Under the pieces are notes generated by a model, which worked only from the letters and a program-made list of their open reading frames with translations, had not been told where the DNA came from and did not search any database. A program made the position numbers and the translations under genes. A stretch of DNA of 64,000 nucleotides from Streptomyces fodineus (GTDB lineage: Bacteria > Actinomycetota > Actinomycetes > Streptomycetales > Streptomycetaceae): contig NZ_CP017248.1 of NCBI RefSeq assembly GCF_001735805.1, positions 4,712,001 to 4,776,000 on the forward strand, read 5' to 3'. This document shows, in pieces, positions 50,720 to 58,622 of this stretch. Each line of letters begins with the position of its first letter. Positions within the stretch are counted from its first letter, which is position 1.

Positions 50720-51910
50720 CTAGGCCCCGCCCAGCACCTCCCCCAGCACCCGTGCCGCCCGCTCCGCATCCGCGAAGCCCACGTACAGCGGCGTGAAGCC
50801 GAAGCGCAGGACGTCGGGTGCCCGGAAGTCACCCACCACTCCACGCTCGATCAGCCGCTTCATGGCATCCCCCGCGTCCGCGCACCGCAGGGCCACCTGG
50901 CTGCCGCGCTCCTCGTGGGGCACCGGCGTCAGAGACTCGACGCGTCCCCCGGGCACATACGCCGCGACGCACTCCAGGAAGAAGTCGGTCAGTGCCAACG
51001 ACTTGGCGCGCACCGCGTCGATCGACACCCCGTCCCAGACCTCCAGCGCCGCCTCCAGTGCCAGCATCGACAGGATGTCCGGCGTGCCCACGCGTCCGCG
51101 CAGCGCGCCCGGCGCCGGGGCGTACTCCGGCCGCATCCCGAAGGGCTCCACATGGGAGTTCCAGCCGGGAAGCGGGGAGTCGAAGCGGTCCTGGAGCGAA
51201 CGGCGCACATACAGGTACGCCGGTGCGCCGGGCCCGCCGTTGAGGTACTTGTAGGTGCAGCCGACCGCCAGGTCCACCCCGTGCTCGTCCAGCCCCACCG
51301 GCAGCGCGCCGGCGCTGTGGCACAGGTCCCACACGGCCACCGCGCCCGCCGCGTGGACGGCGGCCGTCAGCGACGGCAGGTCGTGCAGCCGGCCGGTGCG
51401 GTAGTCGACGTGGTTGAGCAGGACCGCCGCCGTACGGCCGCTCAGGGCGGCGGGGACCTCGGCCGGGGTCACGGCCCGCAGGGTGCGGCCGGTCAGGCGG
51501 GCCACCGAGGAGGCGATGTAACCGTCCGTGGGGAACGTCGAGGCGTCCACCAGGATCTCGGTACGGTCCTCGCCCGCCATCCGTACCGCGGCCACAAGTG
51601 CCTTGAAAATGTTGACACTTGTGGAGTCGCCCACGACGATCTGCCCGGCCGCCGCGCCGACCAGCGGAGCGATACGGTCGCCGATCCGCTCGGGCGCGGT
51701 CCACCAGCCGCTCTCGTCCCAGGAACGGATGCGCAGTTCGCCCCACTGGCGGCGGACCACGTCGGCCACGCGGTCGGGGACGCCCGCGGGGAGTGCGCCG
51801 AGCGAGTTTCCGTCCAGGTAGACCACGTCGTCCAGGAGGAAGCGGTCCCGGAGCGGCGCGAGGTCGTCCGCCGCGTCCAGCTTCTCCGCCTTGAGCACCG
51901 GTTCAGACAT
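50720..51910 (-). CDS. kynU: kynureninase
   Basis: Kynureninase cleaves kynurenine to anthranilate and alanine with PLP. The 396-residue product shows VYLDGNSLGALP near the N-terminus, the cofactor region VGDSTSVNIFKAL, HVDYRTGRLHDLP, the Asp-His segment VWDLCHSAGALPV, and K221 in GCTYKYLNGGPG as the PLP lysine. Its ATG overlaps the dioxygenase stop by 8 bp (ATGTCTGA). Together with the dioxygenase it commits tryptophan to anthranilate, for degradation or as a precursor of secondary metabolites. Confidence 0.96.
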   Translation of the reverse strand: MSEPVLKAEKLDAADDLAPLRDRFLLDDVVYLDGNSLGALPAGVPDRVADVVRRQWGELRIRSWDESGWWTAPERIGDRIAPLVGAAAGQIVVGDSTSVNIFKALVAAVRMAGEDRTEILVDASTFPTDGYIASSVARLTGRTLRAVTPAEVPAALSGRTAAVLLNHVDYRTGRLHDLPSLTAAVHAAGAVAVWDLCHSAGALPVGLDEHGVDLAVGCTYKYLNGGPGAPAYLYVRRSLQDRFDSPLPGWNSHVEPFGMRPEYAPAPGALRGRVGTPDILSMLALEAALEVWDGVSIDAVRAKSLALTDFFLECVAAYVPGGRVESLTPVPHEERGSQVALRCADAGDAMKRLIERGVVGDFRAPDVLRFGFTPLYVGFADAERAARVLGEVLGGA

Positions 51911-52751
51911 GGGACCTCGCCGTCCACAGCTCCGGGAAGACATTCTTGCGGGCGCGCTTCTCCAGCCAGGCCACGCCGGCCGAGCCGCCCGTGCCGGGCT
52001 TGGCGCCCATCGCACGGCGGGTGGCCACCAGGTGGTCGTTGCGCCAGCGCCAGACCAGTTCGGCCACGTCGGTCAACGCCTCGCCCAGGCGGGCGAGTTC
52101 GGCGTCCTGGTCGCCGGAGTAGATCGCCGCCCAGGCCCGCTCGACCGCCTCGGAGGGCTCGTAGCGCCGGGAGACGTCCTGGTGCAGGACGGACCCGGGG
52201 ATCGCGTGCCCGCGCCGGGCGAGCAGCCGCAGCACCTCGTCGTACAGGCTCGGCTCGTGCAGCGCCTTCTCCAGCTCCGCGTGCGCGCGGGGGGCGCCGC
52301 GGTGCGGGACCAGCATGGACGCGGACTTCTCGCCGAGCAGGAACTCCATGCGGCGGTACATCGCCGACTGGAAGCCGGAGCCCTCGCCGAGGGCGCTGCG
52401 GTAGGAGTTGAACTGCGCCGGGGTGAGCTGGCCGAGGGGCGTCCAGGAGGCGTTGAGGGCCTCCAGTTCCCGTACGGAACGCTTCAGCGCGGCGATCGCG
52501 GTCGGTACGTCGTCACCGCGCAGGGCGGCCGCCGCGGTCTCCCACTCATGGACGATGACGGTGAACCACAGCTCCATGACCTGGGTCGTGACCAGGAAGA
52601 CCATCTCTCCGGGATCGTCGGAGAGGGTGTGCTGGAGGTGGGTGAGCACGTCCGCCTTGACGTAGTCCTCGTACGGCGTCGTGCCCGCGAAGTCGAGATG
52701 CGGAGTCTCGGGCTCCTGAGTCTCCAAGGACTGCTGAGCCGTTTGGGACAT
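51903..52751 (-). CDS. kynA: tryptophan 2,3-dioxygenase
   Basis: This heme enzyme opens the indole ring of L-tryptophan to N-formylkynurenine. The 282-residue product shows PYEDYVKADVLTHLQHTL, the active-site stretch DEMxFxxxHQxxELWF as DDPGEMVFLVTTQVMELWFT (the usual HQ is replaced by TTQV at this alignment), FNSYRSALGEGSGFQS, and WRWRNDHLVATRRAMG with the proximal heme His. ATG 52751 has AGGAGA 6 nt upstream. It is the first gene of the kyn pair. An inverted repeat lies 44 bp upstream of the start. Confidence 0.95.
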   Translation of the reverse strand: MSQTAQQSLETQEPETPHLDFAGTTPYEDYVKADVLTHLQHTLSDDPGEMVFLVTTQVMELWFTVIVHEWETAAAALRGDDVPTAIAALKRSVRELEALNASWTPLGQLTPAQFNSYRSALGEGSGFQSAMYRRMEFLLGEKSASMLVPHRGAPRAHAELEKALHEPSLYDEVLRLLARRGHAIPGSVLHQDVSRRYEPSEAVERAWAAIYSGDQDAELARLGEALTDVAELVWRWRNDHLVATRRAMGAKPGTGGSAGVAWLEKRARKNVFPELWTARSHV

Positions 52752-53146
52752 CGCTGTCTCCTGTTATTGCTCCGGGTAGCGGTCCGCCCCTGCCGATGCC
52801 GGCACGGGGGCCCCGGTCCCCACCGGCATCCTCGGCAATGCACCCCGGATACGGCAAGGCCCGTCCGCTGCCAGACGGGCCACACCGGTGACGCGCGTCG
52901 GCCGGCCGAGGGGCTGGGGCGCCGACGGGTTTCGGCTCGTGCTCCCAGGAGAAGGGTGCCTCCGGATCATCCGGATCTCCGAGCGCGACGGCGTTCCGGT
53001 GCCGTGCCCACCGGGGAGGCCGTCAAGTACTCACAATCCCCCCGTCGTTCGTTCCAGGGCACGCGCACCTGAAGGGTGCAGATGCCCACCTGTACGGCCC
53101 CGGAGGCCCCCCGACGTGCCGCCATGGCAAGTGGCAGACTGACTGC
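52752..53146. other. 395-bp divergent intergenic region between kynA and DUF3151 genes
   Basis: No credible gene is found. It should contain both promoters. Two candidate operators stand out: the long inverted repeat at 52795-52830 and CGGAT-C-ATCCG at 52963-52973. Open frames here are rich in Arg/Pro and lack start signals. Confidence 0.6.
52795..52830 (-). promoter_or_regulatory. 36-bp imperfect inverted repeat upstream of kynA
   Basis: GATGCCGG (52795-52802) and CCGGCATC (52823-52830) are perfect complements. Inside them GGGG pairs with CCCC. The repeat ends 44 bp before the kynA ATG, so it could be an operator or a leader hairpin controlling tryptophan catabolism. Confidence 0.45.
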
Positions 53147-53566
53147 ATGACGACTCACAAGAACCTGCTGGGCGGCCCGGACCCGACGTACCTGCCGGAG
53201 AACGCGGAGGCATACCGTCTGCTGGGCGAGGAGTCCCGGGCGCCCGCCGAGGTCGCGGCGCAGCATCCGACGTTCTCGCTGGCCTGGGCGATGCTCGCGG
53301 ACGACGCCTTCGAGGCGGGGCGAGTGGTCGAGTCGTACGCGTACGCCCGCACCGGCTATCACCGGGGGCTCGACTCCCTGCGCCGGGCCGGCTGGAAGGG
53401 CCACGGCCCCATCCCTTGGAGCCACCGCGCCAATCGCGGCTTCCTGCGCTGCCTCGCCGCCCTCGCCCGCGCGGCCGGTGCAATCGACGAGAAGGACGAG
53501 ACGGAGCGGTGCTGGCAGTTCCTTCAGGACAGCAGCCCTGAGGCGTACACCGAGCTGAAGCGGTAA
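53147..53566 (+). CDS. DUF3151-family protein
   Basis: The 139-residue soluble, helical protein (NLLGGPDPTYLP, HPTFSLAWAMLADDAFEAG, YAYARTGYHRGLDSLRRAGW, NRGFLRCLAALARAAGAI) matches DUF3151, a tetratricopeptide-like actinobacterial family. In this order its gene is often close to fba. The function is unknown. ATG 53147 lacks an obvious ribosome-binding site, and CAGACT 6 nt upstream might be a -10 for leaderless mRNA. It is convergent with the MFS gene. Confidence 0.88.
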   Translation: MTTHKNLLGGPDPTYLPENAEAYRLLGEESRAPAEVAAQHPTFSLAWAMLADDAFEAGRVVESYAYARTGYHRGLDSLRRAGWKGHGPIPWSHRANRGFLRCLAALARAAGAIDEKDETERCWQFLQDSSPEAYTELKR

Positions 53567-53620
53567 CGGTCAGAGCAGTTCAACCGAAAAGGTGACCCAC
53601 AAAGCCGCCCCCGGCCGCCC

Positions 53621-55078
53621 CTAGCCGCCCCTCCGCTCCCCCTCCAGCGGCGGCGCCGTCACGCAGCCGTGCACGCGGCACTCGGGGTGGCGGCACTCCG
53701 GTGCCGGGCGGCGGACCAGGGTGAAGGCCAGCAGGGAGCCGGCCACCAGGACCGCCGCGCAGATCGGCATCGCCCGCCGGAACGCCGCGTCGAAGGCCGA
53801 CGGCACCCGGTACGCCTCCGGGCCCATCCCCGCGAGCAGGGGCAGCGCGGCGACGGCGACCAGGCCCGCCGCTCTCGCCGCCGCGTTGTTGATGCCGCTG
53901 GCCAGGCCCGCACGTGCGGTGTCGACCGAGGCGAGCACCGTCGCCGTCAGAGGGGCCACGAGGGTCACCAGGCCCGTTCCCATGACCAGCAGGGCGGGGA
54001 GCACGTCCGTCAGGTAGTCCGCGTCCCTGCCCACCCGCAGCATCAGCAGCATCGCCGCCGCGCAGAGGAGAGGGCCGGCCGTCAGGGGCAGGCGCGGGCC
54101 CGTGCGGTCGGCCAGGGCACCCGAGCGGGCGGAGAACAACAGCATCAGGGCCGTCGTCGGAAGCAGCGCCGTACCCGCGGCCAGCGGCGAGTAGCCCGCC
54201 ACCACCTGCAGCTGCAGCGCGGTGAGGAAGAAGAAGCCGCCGAACGCCGCGTACACGCACAGGGTGACGAGGTTGACGGCCGTGAACTGGCGCGAGGCGA
54301 AGATGTCCGGCGGGAGCATCGGCTCCGGGCGGTGCCGCTCCACCTGCACGAAGGCCACCGCCGCCGCCAGACCCGCCACCCCGCTCAGCGTGACCACCAC
54401 CGTGCCCGCCCGCGCCTCGATCAGCGCGTACGTCAGCAGCGCCAGCGCCAGGGCGCCGAGGGCCGCGCCGAGGACGTCGAAGCGGCCGTGCTTCCCGCCG
54501 TCCCTCGACTCCGGGACGTGCCGCAGCGCCACCGGCACGCACAGCAGCGCCAGCGGGACGTTCAGCAGGAACACCCAGCGCCAGCCGGGGCCGGCCACCA
54601 GCCAGCCGCCCAGGAACGGGCCGACCGCCGCGCCGATCCCGCCGAAGCCCGACCAGAGTCCCACGGCCCGGCTGCGGTCGTCGGGGTGGAAGGACGACTG
54701 GATGATCGCCAGGGAGCCGGGGGTCAGGAGCGCGCCGCCGATGCCTTGCAGGGCCCGGGCGGCGATCAGCACCGGTGCGTTCGGCGACAGGCCGCACAGC
54801 AGGGACGCGGCGGCGAACCACGCCACCCCCAGCACGAAGATCTTCCGGCGGCCGTAGCGGTCCCCCAGCGAGCCGCCCAGCAGGATCAGACCGGCCAGCG
54901 TCACCATGTACGCGTTGACCGTCCACTGCAGGGCGGCCAGGCTCGCGCCCAGGTCCTCGCCGATGCGCGGGAGCGCCACGTTGACGACGGTGGAGTCCAG
55001 CAGCGCCATGCTGGAGCCGAGGACCGTGGTGAACAGGATCCACCTGCCCTGGGGCGAGGTCAGCCGGACATCGGGCAC
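53621..55078 (-). CDS. MFS drug/proton antiporter of the DHA2 (EmrB/QacA) family
   Basis: The 485-residue protein has 14 predicted membrane helices. The DHA2 marks are present: LDSTVVNVALPRIGEDLGAS in helix 1, GSLGDRYGRRKIFVLG in the 2-3 loop, and ALQGIGGALLTPGSLAII (motif C region). It probably exports a toxic compound or metabolite with proton influx. The C-terminus has a Cys-His tail (PECRHPECRVHGCV) that could bind a metal, which is unusual for the family. GTG 55078 is the start. There is no linked regulator, so the substrate is unknown. Confidence 0.92.
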   Translation of the reverse strand: MPDVRLTSPQGRWILFTTVLGSSMALLDSTVVNVALPRIGEDLGASLAALQWTVNAYMVTLAGLILLGGSLGDRYGRRKIFVLGVAWFAAASLLCGLSPNAPVLIAARALQGIGGALLTPGSLAIIQSSFHPDDRSRAVGLWSGFGGIGAAVGPFLGGWLVAGPGWRWVFLLNVPLALLCVPVALRHVPESRDGGKHGRFDVLGAALGALALALLTYALIEARAGTVVVTLSGVAGLAAAVAFVQVERHRPEPMLPPDIFASRQFTAVNLVTLCVYAAFGGFFFLTALQLQVVAGYSPLAAGTALLPTTALMLLFSARSGALADRTGPRLPLTAGPLLCAAAMLLMLRVGRDADYLTDVLPALLVMGTGLVTLVAPLTATVLASVDTARAGLASGINNAAARAAGLVAVAALPLLAGMGPEAYRVPSAFDAAFRRAMPICAAVLVAGSLLAFTLVRRPAPECRHPECRVHGCVTAPPLEGERRGG

Positions 55079-55095
55079 GCCCCCAGGTATACAGC

Positions 55096-55125
55096 GGCCC
55101 GGCGGCCGAGGACAGCCGCCGGGCC
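55096..55125 (-). terminator. hairpin terminator after fbaA
   Basis: GGCCCGGCGGC (55096-55106) and GCCGCCGGGCC (55115-55125) are perfect 11-bp complements with an 8-nt loop, 22 bp past the fbaA stop. There is no T-run, as is usual in Streptomyces. Confidence 0.65.
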
Positions 55126-55147
55126 CGCCGCGAAACGGACGTACCGC

Positions 55148-56170
55148 TTACTTGATCTTGTTGCCCGCCGAGCGCAGGTTCTGCGTGGCCTCGACGACAC
55201 GCGCGGCCATGCTCGCCTCGGCCAGCTTGCCCCAGGTGCGCGGGTCGTAGGCCTTCTTGTTGCCGACCTCGCCGTCGACCTTCAGGACGCCGTCGTAGTT
55301 CTGGAACATGTGGGCGGCGACCGGACGGGTGAAGGCGTACTGGGTGTCCGTGTCCAGGTTCATCTTCACGACGCCGTTCTCCAGCGCGGTCAGGATCTCC
55401 TGCTCGGTGGAGCCGGAGCCGCCGTGGAAGACGAAGTCGAACGGGGACGCCTTGCCGAACTTGGCGGCCACGCCGTCGTTCAGCTCCTTCAGCAGGTCGG
55501 GGCGGAGCACGACGTTGCCCGGCTTGTACACGCCGTGGACGTTGCCGAAGGAGGCGGCCAGCAGGTAGCGGCCCTTCTCGCCGAGGCCCAGGGCCTCCGC
55601 CGTACGGATCGCGTCCTCGACCGTCGTGTAGAGGGAGTCGTTGATCTCGTGGGAGACGCCGTCCTCCTCGCCGCCGGTCGGGGTGATCTCGACCTCAAGG
55701 ATGATCTTGGCGGCGCGGGTGCGCTCCAGCAGCTCCTGGGCGATGGCGAGGTTGTCGGCGAGGGTCTCGGCGGAGCCGTCCCACATGTGGGACTGGAACA
55801 GCGGGTTCCGGCCGGCCTTCACGCGCTCCTCGGAGACCGCGATCAGCGGACGCACGTACCCGTCGAGCTTGTCCTTCGGGCAGTGGTCGGTGTGCAGCGC
55901 GATGTTGACCGGGTACTTCTCGGCGAGGATGTGCGCGTACTCGGCGAGGGCGACCGCGCCGGTCACCATGTCCTTGCTGTACTGGCCGCCGAGGAACTCG
56001 GCACCGCCGGTCGAGATCTGGACGATGCCGTCGCTCTCCGCCTCCGCGAAGCCGCGCAGCGCCGCGTTCAGGGTCTGGCTCGAGGTGACGTTGATGGCCG
56101 GGTAGGCGAACTTGCCTGCCTTCGCCCGGTCGAGCATCTCGTTGTAGACCTCGGGGGTTGCGATGGGCAT
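55148..56170 (-). CDS. fbaA: class II fructose-bisphosphate aldolase
   Basis: The zinc enzyme of glycolysis and gluconeogenesis cleaves fructose 1,6-bisphosphate to two triose phosphates. The 340-residue product shows ALHTDHCPKDKLDGY (catalytic Asp and zinc-binding His), LEVEITPTGGEEDGV, NVHGVYKPGNV (zinc His) and VFHGGSGSTEQEI (phosphate loop). Length and motifs fit the long class II type. ATG 56170 has AGGAG 7 nt upstream. It stands between pyrE and a strong terminator and seems monocistronic. Confidence 0.97.
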   Translation of the reverse strand: MPIATPEVYNEMLDRAKAGKFAYPAINVTSSQTLNAALRGFAEAESDGIVQISTGGAEFLGGQYSKDMVTGAVALAEYAHILAEKYPVNIALHTDHCPKDKLDGYVRPLIAVSEERVKAGRNPLFQSHMWDGSAETLADNLAIAQELLERTRAAKIILEVEITPTGGEEDGVSHEINDSLYTTVEDAIRTAEALGLGEKGRYLLAASFGNVHGVYKPGNVVLRPDLLKELNDGVAAKFGKASPFDFVFHGGSGSTEQEILTALENGVVKMNLDTDTQYAFTRPVAAHMFQNYDGVLKVDGEVGNKKAYDPRTWGKLAEASMAARVVEATQNLRSAGNKIK

Positions 56171-56313
56171 CTGTCCGCTCCTTGTGTTGCGGGTGAGAGG
56201 TTCTGCGTTACGGCCCTGACCTAGACCTGGGGGGTGACGTCATCGTCGCGCCCATCTTTCCAGACATGGCGGCCCGGTCGGCGCACCCGTCAAGTCCAGG
56301 TCAAACCGCGCGG

Positions 56314-56862
56314 TCAGTCCAGACCCAGTTCATCCTTCGAGAAGGCGAAACGGTACGGAACACCCGCGCCGGCCTCGATCTTCTCGGCGGCACCGGTCGC
56401 GCGGTCCACGATGGTCGCGACGGCGACGACCTCGGCGCCGGCCTCGCGCACGGCCTCCACGGCGGTGAGCGGGGAGCCGCCGGTGGTGGAGGTGTCCTCG
56501 ACGACCAGGACCCGGCGGCCCTTGATCTCCGGTCCCTCGACCCGCCGCTGGAGCCCGTGCGCCTTCGCCGCCTTGCGTACGACGAACGCGTCCAGCTTCT
56601 TGCCGCGCGCGGCGGCGGCGTGCAGCATGGCGGCCGCGACCGGGTCGGCACCCATGGTGAGGCCGCCGACGGCGTCGAACTCCAGGTCCGCGGTCAGATC
56701 CAGCAGCACCTGGCCGACCAGCGGGGCGGCCTCGCCGTCGAGGGTGATGCGGCGCAGGTCGACGTAGTAGTCGGCCTCCAGACCCGAGGAAAGGGTCACC
56801 TTGCCGTGCACCACGGCCTTGTCCTTGATCTGCTGCAGCAGCGCGCCACGTACGTCCGTCAT
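56314..56862 (-). CDS. pyrE: orotate phosphoribosyltransferase
   Basis: PyrE couples orotate to PRPP to make OMP in pyrimidine synthesis. The 182-residue product has the PRPP loop as VLVVEDTSTTGGSPLTAVEAV, the family start LLQQIKDKAVVHGKVTLSSGLEADYYVDLR, and the flexible-loop region FVVRKAAKAHG (catalytic Lys). It starts at ATG 56862, 10 bp after the mutarotase stop, so it is probably cotranscribed with it. Confidence 0.95.
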   Translation of the reverse strand: MTDVRGALLQQIKDKAVVHGKVTLSSGLEADYYVDLRRITLDGEAAPLVGQVLLDLTADLEFDAVGGLTMGADPVAAAMLHAAAARGKKLDAFVVRKAAKAHGLQRRVEGPEIKGRRVLVVEDTSTTGGSPLTAVEAVREAGAEVVAVATIVDRATGAAEKIEAGAGVPYRFAFSKDELGLD

Positions 56863-56872
56863 GCCGACCAGC

Positions 56873-57661
56873 TTAAGGGCGCCGCCAGCTCCAGGTCGTC
56901 GTCGCCTCCAGCGGCTCCAGCGGGGTGACCAGGCGCGGGAGGGTGTTCAGGCCGTTGGGCGGGCCGGTCTGCGGCTCCACGCACACGGCCTCGGCCTGCT
57001 CGTCGTAGACGACGACCCATTCCTCGCGGCTGGTCACCTTCAGCTCCAGCTGCCCCGGCCAGGTGAGGGTGACGTCGACGCCGCCGGGCATGCCGAAGCA
57101 GTCGTCCCAGGGGCCGGGCCTCGGGTCGATCCGGTTGCCGGTGGGCAGGTGATCGTCCCCGCGCTCCTCCTGCCAGGCCGGTTTGAAGTCGAGCGTGACG
57201 TCCTCGCCGCCGAGGTTGCGGTTGAACCACGGGTGCCAGCCGATCTGCGCCGGGAAGGAGTCGTCCCGCGCCTCCACCGACATCGTCAGGGTCAGGCCGT
57301 CCTCGGTGAGCGTGACGACGTGGGTGACGCGGCCGGGGTGCGGCCAGGGGTCGACCAGGTCGTACGTGATCACCGCCTCGTTCTCCGCGACGCGCGCGGT
57401 GCGCCAGGCGCCGTCGCGGGCGGTGCCGTGGATGGCGTGGGGCGGGGAGTTGAGCGGCATCTGGCGGACGGTGCCGCCGTCCAGGAAGCGGCCGTCTCTG
57501 GTGCGGCCGCACCAGGGCACCATCGGGAAGCAGCCGTAGCGGTGCCCTTGCCTCAGCAGTTCCAGGGAGTTGACCTCGAGTCCGCTGATACGGCCGCCGT
57601 TGGCGGGGCTGACGCGTACTTCTGCGTTGCCTGCGGTCAGCGTGATGTCTTCGTTACTCAC
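56873..57661 (-). CDS. aldose 1-epimerase (mutarotase) family protein
   Basis: The 262-residue beta-sandwich protein interconverts sugar anomers. The visible motifs are ISGLEVNSLELL, YGCFPMVPWCGRTRDG (conserved PW..RI region), HAIHGTARDG (first active-site His), and IGWHPWFNR (second active-site His). CVEPQTGPPNGLN holds the catalytic Glu. The sugar is unknown. It starts at GTG 57661 and forms a tight pair with pyrE, an unrelated pathway, so the pairing may be only historical. Confidence 0.9.
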   Translation of the reverse strand: MSNEDITLTAGNAEVRVSPANGGRISGLEVNSLELLRQGHRYGCFPMVPWCGRTRDGRFLDGGTVRQMPLNSPPHAIHGTARDGAWRTARVAENEAVITYDLVDPWPHPGRVTHVVTLTEDGLTLTMSVEARDDSFPAQIGWHPWFNRNLGGEDVTLDFKPAWQEERGDDHLPTGNRIDPRPGPWDDCFGMPGGVDVTLTWPGQLELKVTSREEWVVVYDEQAEAVCVEPQTGPPNGLNTLPRLVTPLEPLEATTTWSWRRP

Positions 57662-57758
57662 GGGATGACAGTACTGGGAGAGATCGGTTCGGACTTCGGC
57701 TGCGGGTCCGTCGTGGCCATGCGAGCAGTTCCCCCCGTCCCTGTCGGAGCGCCTGCGC

Positions 57759-58523
57759 TCACCGGCGTTTGCGGAGTGCCCGGCTCACGACGATCGCCGA
57801 CGCCACGACCAGCGCCGCCGCCGGGGCCGCCCAGCGCAGTGCCGAGGTCGCCGTGACCGTCTGCGGCGCCGGGACCGGGGCGTAACGCCCCCGGGGCGGG
57901 GCGTGGTCGACCTCCTCCGCGCTACGGCCGATCATCGTGCGGCGGGCATGCGCGGCCTCGGCGGGGGGCTCGCCGGTGTCGGCGAAGTCCTCGGCGAGGC
58001 GGTCGGCCGCCGGGTCCAGGGAGGGTGGCGGGATCTCGGTGTCGAAGACGGAGGTGGGCTCGGCCTCGGGCTTCGGCGCCTCGGGCTCCTGCTGCCGTTC
58101 TTCCGCAGACGTCGCCAGGTTCTCCACGAAACGGTTCAGCAGGCGGGTCGCGGCGGCGCGCACCGCGTCCTGCGGCAGTTCGGTGATACGGCCGCCGGCG
58201 TCCGTGGTGCCCTCGACCGTGACCGTCGTACCGCCCTCGGTGCCGGCGAGGCGCAGGGTGAGGGCGATTTTCACGGTGCCGGTGCCGCGGGCCTCGGTGG
58301 CGTCGGCCTCGATGGCGTACGTGCCGTCCTGCTGGGCGGCCACCCGTGCCGTTCCCCGGTAGGTGACGGAGTGTCCGCCGACGCGCAGCTTCAGGCGTCC
58401 GGCGACGGGTTCGGCACCGGCGTCCTGCTGCAGACCGGGGACCGCGCGGGCGACGCGCGCGGGGTCGGCGAGGGCGGTCCTGAGCGTGGCGGGCGGGACC
58501 GGGACGAAGACCTGGTGCTCCAT
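57759..58523 (-). CDS. SRPBCC (CoxG-like) protein with C-terminal membrane anchor
   Basis: The 254-residue protein begins with a SRPBCC/START-like lipid-binding domain (residues 1-145; FVPVPPATLRTALADPARVARAVPGL, LKLRVGGHSVTYRG). An acidic, disordered linker follows, then one helix (ALRWAAPAAALVVASAIVVSRAL) ending RKRR. CoxG-type proteins help recruit carbon-monoxide dehydrogenase to the membrane, but no cox genes are here, so the function is open. TAGGCT lies 8 nt before ATG 58523, hinting at a leaderless transcript. Confidence 0.85.
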   Translation of the reverse strand: MEHQVFVPVPPATLRTALADPARVARAVPGLQQDAGAEPVAGRLKLRVGGHSVTYRGTARVAAQQDGTYAIEADATEARGTGTVKIALTLRLAGTEGGTTVTVEGTTDAGGRITELPQDAVRAAATRLLNRFVENLATSAEERQQEPEAPKPEAEPTSVFDTEIPPPSLDPAADRLAEDFADTGEPPAEAAHARRTMIGRSAEEVDHAPPRGRYAPVPAPQTVTATSALRWAAPAAALVVASAIVVSRALRKRR

Positions 58524-58622
58524 GTCCGGTGAGCCTACCCAGGTGTGACCGGAAAGTACCCCCGCCCGACCGGCACGTCAGGGCCGTCGTCAGCAGCGCC
58601 CTCGGTACCGCGGACGCACCGG

